A stretch of 64,000 nt of DNA from Arion vulgaris (taxonomy: Eukaryota; Mollusca; Gastropoda; Stylommatophora; Arionidae). Of this stretch, positions 13,002-25,800 are shown piece after piece. The notes below the pieces were generated by a model that worked only from the letters and a program-made list of their open reading frames with translations, was not told where the DNA came from and ran no database searches. The position numbers were made by a program, and so were the translations under genes. Each line of letters begins with the position of its first letter. Within the stretch, counting starts at the first letter, position 1. Location: contig CM036753.1 of assembly GCA_020796225.1 (NCBI GenBank), positions 1,240,001-1,304,000 on the forward strand. Reading direction: 5' to 3'.

Positions 13002-16000
13002 GGTATCTATGGGTGGCTAGCAAACTTTCAATTAAATATGCCCCCCTCATACAGAACTAATCATTTCTACTGAAGTGGGTTATCTTGTCAAGCGTGTCAC
13101 CCACCATTGACTCGCTAGCTTGGACAATGTGATTATATATTAATATTATATCAGTCTGAATATACTGTCCTCATGTCAGGAGATAATGTCCTTTCAAAGA
13201 CTAGTTGGAGCAGTCTTTCAATGAGCTTCTCTCCTGCTGAACTTTGTCCTTACATTTAGCACAAGTTCAAATAGAAAAGTAGCGCTGTTTCTACAGTGTT
13301 TATGTGTGCACGTCTGTGTCTGTATGTGAGAGAGAGAGAGGTTGGGATAGAGCACTGAAAACATGGGACATTTAAACATTTCAAAATGAGTTGTTGATTT
13401 CTACAATGTTAGAATATCAAATAATGGCTGACGGTGACGTGGGGAAATACAACAGGTATACCAGACGTATACAATGTCAGGGTTAGTCATCTGACGTGGA
13501 CAAAGAGCATGTAATGATTATGCAAAGCTGCAGTTTGATATTGTGAGTATGGGTCGAAGAGGGAATGCTACACATGAGAAATGGTAGTAGTTTTAAGTAC
13601 ATAGGGTATGAGATTTAATCGTTAGTGTCTGCACATTCCTGGCCGATGTTTGGTCCTGACAATTTCTGCCAGTTAACGCAGTTTCTTTACTTCATATAGA
13701 ATAAGAACGCCTGAGAATAAGAGCGCACGAGAAGAAGAAGAAGAAAAAGAAGAAAATAAAGAGTGAACTCTAAATTTCTTGCAGTGACACAGAAGATTTT
13801 GTCTTAATAGTCGTGACGAAATGTGTCATCGGCGTTACGATGTAACGAGGTGATGACATCCGTCTGGTCAGTTCTATCATTGTGGCTGATCTCATATCTT
13901 GTCAGTGTCTGCCGCTACCGTACTCCCGACAGAAAGAAGAAACAACACAAAGTGAAAGCTCATAATTTCTCGAGGAAACTCAAAATGTAATTTGTCCCAC
14001 AAAATCTTGAGTAGTATATTCTTTATCTAGAATTGTCTCACACTTTTATAGCGCTATGTGACTCAAGGCAATCTATGGGCATTCCGTCTTTCCTTCCTTT
14101 GGTAGAGTCGAAACTGTAGTCACCTGGCCCATTGTTCTCTCAACTTGGTTCAGCCAGATTCAGCTATTCTCCTCTAGGTCGTTTTAGGTCTTCCACGTTT
14201 TCTTTTACCCGTTGGTGTCCATCTCAACGCAGCCCCGTGACAGTCACAGTATCCATGCGTATCACATGTTCGATCCAACTCCAGCGTCTCTTTTGGGTGA
14301 TGGTGCTCATATCCTCTTGTTGACACTGTGCATGCAGCTCCCGGTCAGAGATAGTATTTGTATGATGGTGCTCATATCCTCTTGTTGACACTGTGCATGC
14401 AGCTCCCGGTCAGAGATATTATTTGTATGATGGTGCTCATATCCTCTTGTTGACACTGTGCATGCAGCTCCCGGTCAGAGATAGTATTTGTATGATGGTG
14501 CTCATATCCTCTTGTTGACACTGTGCATGCAGCTCCCGGTCAGAGATAGTATTTGTATGATGGTGCTCATATCCTCTTGTTGACACTGTGCATGCAGCTC
14601 CCGGTCAGAGATAGTATTTGTATGATGGTGCTCATATCCTCTTGTTGACACTGTGCATGCAGCTCCCGGTCAGAGATAGTATTTGTATGATGGTGCTCAT
14701 ATCCTCTTGTTGACACTGTGCATGCAGCTCCCGGTCACAGATAGTATTTGTATGATGGTGCTCATATCCTCTTGTTGACACTGTGCATGCAGCTCCCGGT
14801 CAGAGATAGTATTTGTATGGTGGTGCTCATATCCTCTTGTTGACACTGTGCATGCAGCTCCCGGTCAGAGATAGTATTTGTATGATGGTGCTCATATCCT
14901 CTTGTTGACACTGGGCATGCAGCTCCCGGTCAGAGATAGTATTTGTATGATGGTGCTCATATCCTCTTGTTGACACTGGGCATGCAGCTCCCGGTCACAG
15001 ATAGTATTTGTATGATGGTGCTCATATCCTCTTGTTGACACTGTGCATGCAGCTCCCGGTCAGAGATAGTATTTGTATGATGGTGCTCATATCCTCTTGT
15101 TGACACTGTGCATGCAGCTCCCGGTCAGAGATAGTATTTGTATGATGGTGCTCATATCCTCTTGTTGACACTGTGCATGCAGCTCCCGGTCAGAGATAGT
15201 TTCTAGCCAGAAGACACGTAAGATCTTTAACAGACAAGTTGTATTGAAGGTAGAGAGTTTGGGCATATCTTATTCTGTCATTCTTCAACATTCTGAACTG
15301 TATAGTCAAGTTGATAGCACACAGCTACGGTATACATTAATCTTGGCTCTGATGCTGTGTTTGGCGGATTTCCAGACCGCCTGAAGGGTCATAAATGCAC
15401 TTTGTGTCTTACTTAGTCTGTTTTAAATGTCAGATCGAGCTTCTCCTTCTGGCTGATAACACTTCGAGATATGGAACAACATTTGTATTTGGAATGTATC
15501 TTCTAGCTAACTAGTGTGCTGGGGTGGCCATGTTTAAAGTCATTATCTTCTGTTTTCTTCTGATTGATTTTCAAGCCAACCATCTTGCTGTACTTGTTAA
15601 TGCTGCAAATATTGTCCTGGATATCTGAATGTGTTTGAGAGAGAAGTGCAGTGTCATCAGCAAAATCTAGATCTATGTAAGATATCAGAGTTCATCTGAT
15701 AGCTCTTGCTGTATCTTCAATTGTTATAAGCATCCTCCAAGTTAATGGTCACAGCAACAGTCTCTTGCTTGGAGTGGAAGCCCTCATAAGCATCATAAGC
15801 AAACGTATATAAGCCCCTTTCTTAGGGCTGTAGCTACACAACGTGTCAGAGAGAGGATGTGGTCTGTCTACAGGTGACACAATACCTTTTTGCTCACTAT
15901 CTTCTTCCATGTGTATTTATGTATGTGTGTTTGCAAAGTTTGCCGTATACATATATATATATGTGTGTGTGTGTGTGTTCGTATATCCAAATATGTAATC

Positions 16001-19000
16001 TGAATTCCTATCCAGATATGTAAGCTGAATTACTATCCAAATATGTAAGCTGAATTACTATCCAAATATGTAAGCTGAATTACTATCCAAATATGTAAGA
16101 TGAATTACTATCCAAATATGTAAGCTGAATTACTATCCAAATATGTAAGCTGAATTACTATCCACATATGTAAGCTGAATTACTATCCAAATATGTAAGC
16201 TGAATTACTATCCAAATATGTAAGATGAATTACTATCCAAATATGTAAGCTGAATTACTATCCAAATATGTAAGCTGAATTCCTATCCAGTTATGTAAGC
16301 TGAACTACTATCCAGATATGTAAGATCGACTCCTCATACACAAAAAGGTTGTGAGCTCAATCCCACACTCGACATTCCACACGCGAGAAAAGGAATTGGC
16401 CCTCCTGCTCACTAGGGAGCTAGAAATGTGAAACGACTGACACTTCATACACTAAAGTCTGAAAATGCTACGTGCGGACATTTGCCTCTCCTCTCCCATT
16501 TCCTCTCTACAAATGTATAAGCTCAAACATATGGAAACCTGTTTCCCAAGTGATGTAATCTGGATAATGAAGACAAGTTGTCTAACAAAACATTGAAGGT
16601 GTTAAAAATGGATTAATAGCTGTATAACTGCTGACAAAACGGAGAGTGGGAGGGCAAGAGAAACTCTTAGAAATCATGAAGTGTATATCTGTACCAAGGA
16701 AAGAAATGACGTCAAATGAGATATATATATATATATATATATATATAATGAAGTGTATATCTGTACCAAGGGAAAGAAATGACGTCAAATGATATATATA
16801 TATTCTGTGGATATTTCTATCTTGATTGTCATGCACTTTACCAAGTTTAAGCGATTAGATTTACTCTCAGTCAGAGCAGTTACCTCCGCCAAGTATACAT
16901 GTATTAGACTAGTTTCTTCTTCACTGACTACTGTCAGGCAAGGATCGTCGTTAACCTTGTTTTCTTGTGTAGTCAACTGTATATCATCAGATCGTTAACC
17001 TACACATGTTCTTGCTAACTCTGTCAATTTCTGCTTGTTACCACCACGTTTTAAACTGATAACGATTCATCGTTCCAATAGTTCATCGTACCAATAATTC
17101 ATTGTACCAATAGTTCATTGTACCAATAATTCATTGTACCAATAGTTCATTGTACCAATAGTTCATTGTAGCAATAATCTAAGGGAGCCTCTGTGTCCCA
17201 GAGGTAAGATGTTGGCCTCTTGTTCCAAAACTAGTCGGTTCGTTTTCTCACGTGCAGCCATCGAGATATTTTGCCACAGATCCATGATCTCGATGTAGGT
17301 GAGATCGAGTACCTAGTCTCATCGGAAGGACTTGATGACTGTCTGTAACTGTCATACATAGGCTTGATGACTGACTGAAGCTGTCATGCAAGAACTTGAT
17401 GGCTTTGTCTGAAGTCTCTACGCAGTATTATGTTTTCGAACAATGTAAAAACTACAATATTGAACTAGTTCTATTTCAAACACAAATAATATCTTTAAAC
17501 CAAGTATGCCCTGACAAGTCGCAGGTATATTGGGAGGGAGGATATTCGTGTAGTCGTTGGGAGGTATTGCTCGTCTGATGTGTGAGCCAATCTCTTAACA
17601 TGCTCAGCAGCCTAAACACTAACACCATCGTGTGGGTGACATCCCGTTCGATCCCTACCCCCTTTGTCAGACTTCAATACATCAATCTGCTCCCAGGACC
17701 ATGTCGTGAAGGTTGGGGTAGGGTTTTGATTAGTGCCAACTGACTGACTCTGAAGCTGTCTTGTCCCCGTATTTGATGCGCCTATGGTCCTGCCCCAGGT
17801 AAAGTTGTGGAAGTTTCTGGAGTGATAAGAATATCAGAAAATCAACAGATACCAACTTGACATACGTCATTCAATGGCTACATGAAATCCAGTTTAAAAC
17901 TAATGCGAAATCCCTAACTAATTGCTATTGTTTAACTGTATATGCTATATCTGCCGTCCAAGAAGCTATTGTTTAACTGTATATGCTATATCTGCCGTCC
18001 AAGAAGCTATTGTTTAACTGTATATGCTATATCTGCCGTCCAAGAAGCTATTGTTTGACTGTATATGCTATATCTGCCGTCCAAGAAATCTGAATTTCTT
18101 CCCTTCTATTTGATAACATCTTCTGTTTGATAGCATCTTCTGTTTGATAAAGGTCTTAACGTCGCTGTATATTGTTTTTGTACTTTGTGTTTACTACAGT
18201 ACTTTGTGTTTACTACAGTACTTTGTGTTTACTACAGTACTTTGTGTTTACTACAGTACTTTGTGTTTACTACAGTACTTTGTATTTACGTGTTTCGCCA
18301 TTGCTAAATAGTTTTACTGCAGTCTGACATTACTAAGTACCACCAAATCCAGTAATATGAAGACAGCAATCACATGACTAAGCCAGCCATTGCCTTTTGA
18401 ACACCGATTTCAGTGTATCGTGATAGTGTGCCATGCCAGCTGACCTAGGCGATCATGTGTCTTCACAAACGTCAGCCCTTGGTGTAGATTATCTTCTTTC
18501 GTTCGCCTCCTATGAATGCAGGAGTAGTCTTGCCGCCTAATATGGCACACCTGACTGATTTTTGTGTGAAGACTTGCCTTTCTTATCAGCCTGCCAGTGT
18601 CCCTGACCATTCAAGCGAGCTTGACTCCGACTTCTGAGGTATTTGTAATTTAGATCCCCAAGTAAAGGATCAGGCAACCTATGGTTCAACCGCGTAATCC
18701 GACATTTTGTTGGCCTTGAACCTGGAAACTAACAATGCACGGGGTTACTATAGTCTGTCCATTAATTCGTGAGCACGTTTGAAATTGATTTTCTCGAAAA
18801 CTACCTGTTGGATCTCAGTGATTTTTGCAAGCAGCCTTAGAATATCCATGACGCTAGAGAAATATTTTTTCCAAGAAAATTTGATGTAGTTTGAAATATT
18901 TCTTCTTCAGGTTATATTAAAATCAACCTCACCGGATTGTACACAATAGTAACACATCTACGGTACACAGACGCGTTGTTCTAAAAATACATTATGGTAA

Positions 19001-22000
19001 CATAGAAATATCGTGAGTATACAACAATTTCACGAAATCCCGTGCACCTAACCCAGTCGACTTTGAAAGCGGAAAGCATATGACGTTATAATTGGGATAC
19101 CGTTGTATAGTTATAGGCGTATCTCGCTATTTGTATGAAGCTATTGTATCATATTTGTTGGCTTATCAAAACTGACATTGATATCACATTCATAATGAGT
19201 CTGAAGTGCACATTTATAACAATGCAGAAGGTTACAGTTTTACTATACCAACACTTCCGTAGGGAATCTAAGAGAGGTCATCTATATTGCGATATTCATA
19301 ACCCTGAGAAACGAACGCAACTGGCGCTTGGTCTGAATAGAGAATCCTTTTCCCGATGGATTAAACAGGACACAAAGTGCACTAATGTCAAGCAAGGACG
19401 GAAAAGAACAATTGACGACTTTGACATAGATATCATAAGACGGGAGCTCTTGAAAATGTTTGCGACAAATCAACTTGTTACTCTCAGGAAACTGAAATTA
19501 AAACTGCAATCAGATTGCAGCATAGACATTTCTAAAAGTACTCTATGGAAAATTGTAAGAGCCGCCGGCTTCACCTTCAGAAAAACTATAGGCGGCAGGA
19601 ATATTATTTGTGAAAAGCCACATTTAATTGCTGCCCGAAGTAAATACCGAGGCAGATCCGTGAGCGGCGGAGGCAATGCTATGATATTGTATATTTGGAC
19701 GAATCCTGGGTCAATGCTCACCACACCAATGCTAAAGAATGGCAATCAGTAGACGGTGAACAGAAAAGAAAAATACCAAGCAGCAAAGGCCAGCGTATTA
19801 TACTAACACATGCAGGAAGTAGTGAAGAAGGTCTTGTCCATGACGCTGGACTTATTTTCCAATCAAAAAGTACCGACGGTAGGGACTACCACACAGAAAT
19901 GAATGGACATATTTTCAGGCACTGGATGGAGAAAGATCTACTTCCAATTCTAAACAGACCATCATGCTTGGTAATGGATAATGCATCCTATCACAACGCA
20001 GTATCAGCGGAAGACAAAGTACCAACTGCATCAAATACAAAAGATCAAATTATGACTTGGCTTGCTAAGGAAAATGTCAGCTTCGATGATACATATTTGA
20101 AACCCGAGTTGTTGCACCTGGTGAGGATGACAAATAAGACAAAGGTGTTTCATATTGACAAAATCATTGCGGAATACGGCCACACGTCTTTGCGACTACC
20201 TCCATATCATGCTCACCTCAATCCGATAGAGCTTGTCTGGGCTAAAGTAAAGGGCAAGTTGCCGAACAGAACAGGACGTTTAAAATGTGTGATGTTGAAG
20301 TTCTGACACGTGAGTCCTTCTCAATGATAGACATGCAGTTCTGGAAGAAGTGTGTTGAACATGTGCTCCGAGAGGAAGACGAGTACTGGCACCGAGATGG
20401 ATTACAATTTGTCCAGCCAGTAACAATTATCAACCTCATGGAATCGTCAGATTCGGGATGATACAAATCATATTTTGATTACAGACTGAGAAATAGCAAC
20501 GTATACATTTCCATATCCAAATGCGTCTACCATCATACAATTTGTGGTGAAGTTAAGACACCCTGGGGTCTAATGGTGACCGAAGGAGAGGACTAACTGT
20601 TGCATATTGTATCCAAGTTCACGATTGCACATAAAGGGCAACACACTTAATTACTTGACCTATCAAGTTAATATGAGATACACCTATGAATAGAATTGAC
20701 ATGGACAAATTCTAGGGATACTGTAAAATCTAAAATTTGAGCCCCGTATTTGCAATTGTCATAAAAGATCAAAGGAATTCGCCGATGTGCAAAATCCGTA
20801 GCATCTATGGACTACTGGTTAGCTTTATTTTAGCGTCATGTATATTCTAAGGCTGCATGCAAAAATCACTGAGATCCAACAGGTAGTTTTCGAGAAAATC
20901 AATTTCAAACGTGCTCACGAATTAATGGACAGACTATAGCAAAGCGTGTTATCAACTACGCTATCGGCGTTCCTGGTGCTCACTGTAAATCTGGTTGTTG
21001 ACACTTGTCCGTGCCACGAAGCTAGACAGTCCGGAATTTATCTCCCTCTTTCGTTCTCTGTTCTAGTCTCTCATTGATTGTATCGGTGGCCACAATGTGC
21101 TTTAAACCACTATTTCTCATTACATATCACCAAAAATGATTACTTTTTAAAATTGATCATTGTTTTTTTCTATATCCCTCTTTCAATATATCAACATTCG
21201 TCAGTTTAGTCGTCTGTGTTATTCTGAATAATATTCTGTAAAAGTACATCTCTGTGATATCCAGAGATTCTGCTGCCTGTTTATTTATTGTCCATGATGT
21301 GCATCTATATGTCAGTGTTGGCTCTATGTAACACTGAAAAACTCAGCTTTATAATTTCAATATACAATAGCTTATTGCATATAATGTCTTTCATTTTCTG
21401 CAATGCTATTTTTACCTGTCCCATTCTGCTATTTATTTCTGATCTGTATCTACCATCTGATGTCATCAGGGCTCTGATGTAATTAAATTGATGAATTTGT
21501 CTTGGCAACATCCCATTTGATTTGAGGATACACTTTGATGGAGTCTGCATCTTTGATATGATCATTTTGATGGAGTCTGCATCTTTGATATGACCACTTT
21601 GATGGAGTCTGCATCTTTGATATGACCACTTTGATGGAGTCTGCATCTTTGATATGACCACTTTGATGGAGTCTGCATCTTTGATATGACCACTTTGATG
21701 GAGTCTGCATCTTTGATATGCCCACTTTGATGGAGTCTGCATCTTTGATATGACCACTTTGATGGAGTCTGCATCTTTGATATGACCACTTTGATGGAGT
21801 CTGCATCTTTGATATGACCACTTTGATGGAGTCTGCATCTTTGATATGACCACTTTGATGGAGTCTGCATCTTTGATATGCCCACTTTGATGGAGTCTGC
21901 ATCTTTGATATGACCACTTTGATGGAGTCTGCATCTTTGATATGCCCACTTTGATGGAGTCTGCATCTTTGATATGACCACTTTGTCTTCTTACTATTCA

Positions 22001-22797
22001 TACAACAACATTATTGTTACTTTCTGTCACCCTCCATTCCTCCCCCTCACCTCTATATTAATTAGTTCATGAAGCTATATATTATATGTTTGACTATCAA
22101 GACAATATCGTCAGTATAATATCTCACATGTGTATTTATATTATGTCTTCCTACTGCAATTCCAACTATCTGGTTTGTTGATGCTAAAATGTTGTCACTG
22201 AGAAAGAGACGATAAGCCTTGCATGTTTAATCTGATGGATAGTTCATTTCTGTTTATCTACTCTTATGACCGCTGTTTGTTGTCGATATATATTCTGAAT
22301 GATTCCTAGATTGTTACTGTTGACATTTAAGCTATCTGACAATTTGGAGACTTCACTGATTTACTTTGCCAAACGCGTAGTGTTTAAGGTACAATAATAA
22401 ATATGTTTTTACTTATACTATAATACTCTTTCCATTGTGCTTTTCTTATGATATATATATATATCTTTACTTTGTCCTTCGCTTCTTTTGTGCCGCTAGG
22501 CGTAGCAAGTTTAACTGATGATCGGTTTCTGAGATAATGCACGCTCGGTCGCTTGATATGTTGTGGTATTGTGGAGTTTTAAGATGTCTGTAACTCCATC
22601 AACCCATCTTTTTCTTGGTCTGCCCTTCCTCTTGATGATTCCATTTTCAGGTTGTACGCTCTTGCAACTGGTGTATTCGGGTTCATTCTGACCAAAGTGG
22701 CCAAACCATTTGAATCTCTGTTTTTCAATAAATCTAATAGCAGGTGTTGTTCCGACTGTTCTTCTAATTTCTCATTTCTTATATGGTCTCTTCTTGT

Positions 22798-22848
<51 letters not shown>

Positions 22849-25800
22849 CAGTGCTATTACCTTGCACTTTTATAAATACGATTACAAAATAACCTCCAAA
22901 AAATCCCAAAAGTAACCCAAAAATGTAATTAAATGTGAAAATAAAAATGTGAATAGAACCACGTTTCATACCTGGACACAGCCGGGTACAATTTCTCGTC
23001 TATTAGATATGTGCATGAATGCATGTCTATACTTTATGTCAATATTCTATTTTTGTGGTGGAGAAAATTGCGCAATATTCTATATGTCAATATTGCACAC
23101 GTTTCCATTTCTTTTTGTTGCATTTCTCCTTACGTGAACTGTGACTCCATCTTGACATTATATCGTATGTTGATCGTCTGCTGGTTACAGCTACAGTTAT
23201 CTCAATGTTTACATGTGTTCTACGTCACTGGGTTGAGTTATGTCTTTCCGGCAGTTAAGCACTAAGGTGCAAGTTAGTTATTGTTTTGTTTGTGTGGTTA
23301 AATTAAGTGTTTTGTCAGACCCATTGGAAAGTATAACCCATAAATCGATTTGAGTCACGTGTATGTTCAGACGTAGAAGACAGCATTTGTCACATACCAC
23401 GTTCCATGTTCTCATTTGTTGTTGTTGTTGGTTTCTTGGTTTGTTCTTCTTCTTCGTGTGTACCTACCTGTTTTATCTAAACATCAACTTCTTGTTTAAC
23501 CATTCGGTGTTGTCTGTATGTGATTTGTGTATTAGAACACAAGTTTGTTGTGTTAGTCAGACTCTTACAGATTTGTAGGACATCACATCTGATTTTGTGC
23601 AAGCTATTTATTCTGTAACATGCTGAGACTGTTCCGTATAAGAAACATGATCATCCTTTTGGGACACATCGTTTTCATCGTCACATTGAATTGAGGGTTT
23701 TCATTCTGTATTATTTCTTTGTGGGGGAATCGGGAACTGTGGGCACAGGAGATATATGTTTGTAACGGCAGTTCTAGTAAGACAAGTCAATTAGGCTGTG
23801 TTATCACATATAGCTGGTGTGCTTTTCATGTAACAGTTAGCAGAGTTTTGCCAAGACCGGGCAGTTCTGATATGACCAACGAGCATGATTTTGGGTGGCA
23901 TAATTTTCCCTTGCAGACCAATTTTTGGCTTTATTGCCGGAACCAGTATCTCAGGCTCTTGATAACTCAGTATCTCGGCTATCGAACCAATATCTCAGGC
24001 TCTTGATAACTCAGTATCTCGGCTATCGAACCAATATCTCAGGCTCTTGATAACTCAGTATCTCGGCTATCGAACCAATATCTCAGGCTCTTGATAACTC
24101 AGTATCTCGGCTATCGAACCAATATCTCAGGCTCTTGATAACTCAGTATCTCGGCTATCGAACCAGTATCTCAGGCTCTTGATAACTCAGTATCTCGACT
24201 ATCGAACCAGTATCTCAGGCTCTTGATAACTTAGTATCTCGGCTATCAAACCAATATCTCAGGCTCTTGATAACTCAGTATCTCGGCTATCGAACCAATA
24301 TCTCAGGCTCTTGATAACTCAGTATCTCGGCTATCAAACCAATATCTCAGGCTCTTGATAACTCAGTATTCGGCTATCGAACCAGTATCTCAGGTCTTGA
24401 TAACTTAGTATCTCGACTATCGAACCAGTATCTCAGGCTCTTGATAACTTAGTATCTCGACTATCGATCGTGATGTGTTTAACAAGATAATATAGGTTAC
24501 TGATGTGCATATGTCATACCAGCAAGTTGACATCAGCACACATCCAGCAAGTTGACATCAGCACACATCCGGCAAGTTGACATCAGCACACATCCGACAA
24601 GTTGACATCAGCACACATCCGACAAGTTGACATCAGCACACATCCGGCAAGTTGACATCAGCACACATCCGACAAGAGTGTATATCATGCGATGAACGGA
24701 GGAAATACACATGGTCAACCACTATGCCAGTCCAAGACAAGTTATAGGACCACCATGTGGAGGTGGAGTAAGATCTTTGTCAGTGTCAGCTCCGCCCGAG
24801 TGGTTACCGGTGCCCACATTTGGGGTGTAAAGAATAGAACCATTGTTACCTGGCATGCATGTCGTAAGAGACGACTAAAGAGGTTAGGCTGAAATCGGAT
24901 GCACCAAAACAATGTGCAACGTATACACGTTCTTGGCAAAGATCAAACATATCACAAAGAGTGATTAAAATTGGTGGTAAAGAACGAACGCAAAGAAGAA
25001 AAGAAGTGTCAGCTGACTGGCACTGCCTTGTCACCATACTTCGTTTTCGCTTATGATCACACTCATGTGTTGATGTTCTGTAGAAGACGTGACACTAATA
25101 CAGATAATGTTGACTTGAAACATTTGACTGTGTTCTATAGAAGACCCGAGCATAACGAAGAAACATCAGCTATAACTTACTGGCGTTGTTCCGTTCAACA
25201 ATATTCAATCAGAACCTGTGCTGTGACTGTCTACGTAACATCTCATATTTGATTGACATGCTGTGCCAGGTTACGGTGTTTGCTGACTCAAAAGAAAAGT
25301 GTAGACAGACAGACAGACGAACGACGTCTTGTATAGAAGACTAGTCCTCAACCATCTGCTTAAATATTGTTACTGGGGGAGGGGGTTTATACATTCATCT
25401 ACTTGGATGTAACCTCAATGTTGTTACTGGGAGGGGGTCTTCATCTACTTACATCTCATGTTACTATACATACTTGGGCGTGATCTCATTAATGTTGTTA
25501 CTGGGAGGGGGAGTATACATTCATCTACTTGGGCGTGATCTCAATTAATGTTGTTACTGGGAGGGGGGGGGTATACATTCATCTACTTGGACGTGATCTC
25601 AATTAATGTTTTTACTGGGAGGGGGGGGGGTATACATTCATCTACTTGGACGTGATCTCAATTAATGTTGTTACTGGAGGGGTATACATTCATCTACTTG
25701 GCGTGATCTCATTTAATGTTGTTACTGGGAGGGGGAGTATACATTCATCTACTTGGGCGTGATCTCATTTAATGTTGTTACTGGGAGGGGGGAGTATACA

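Noticed and set aside
22652..22915. Small membrane-like frame with an IYIYIY tail
   Set aside because: Overlaps a minus-strand LINE fragment and a (TA)n microsatellite.
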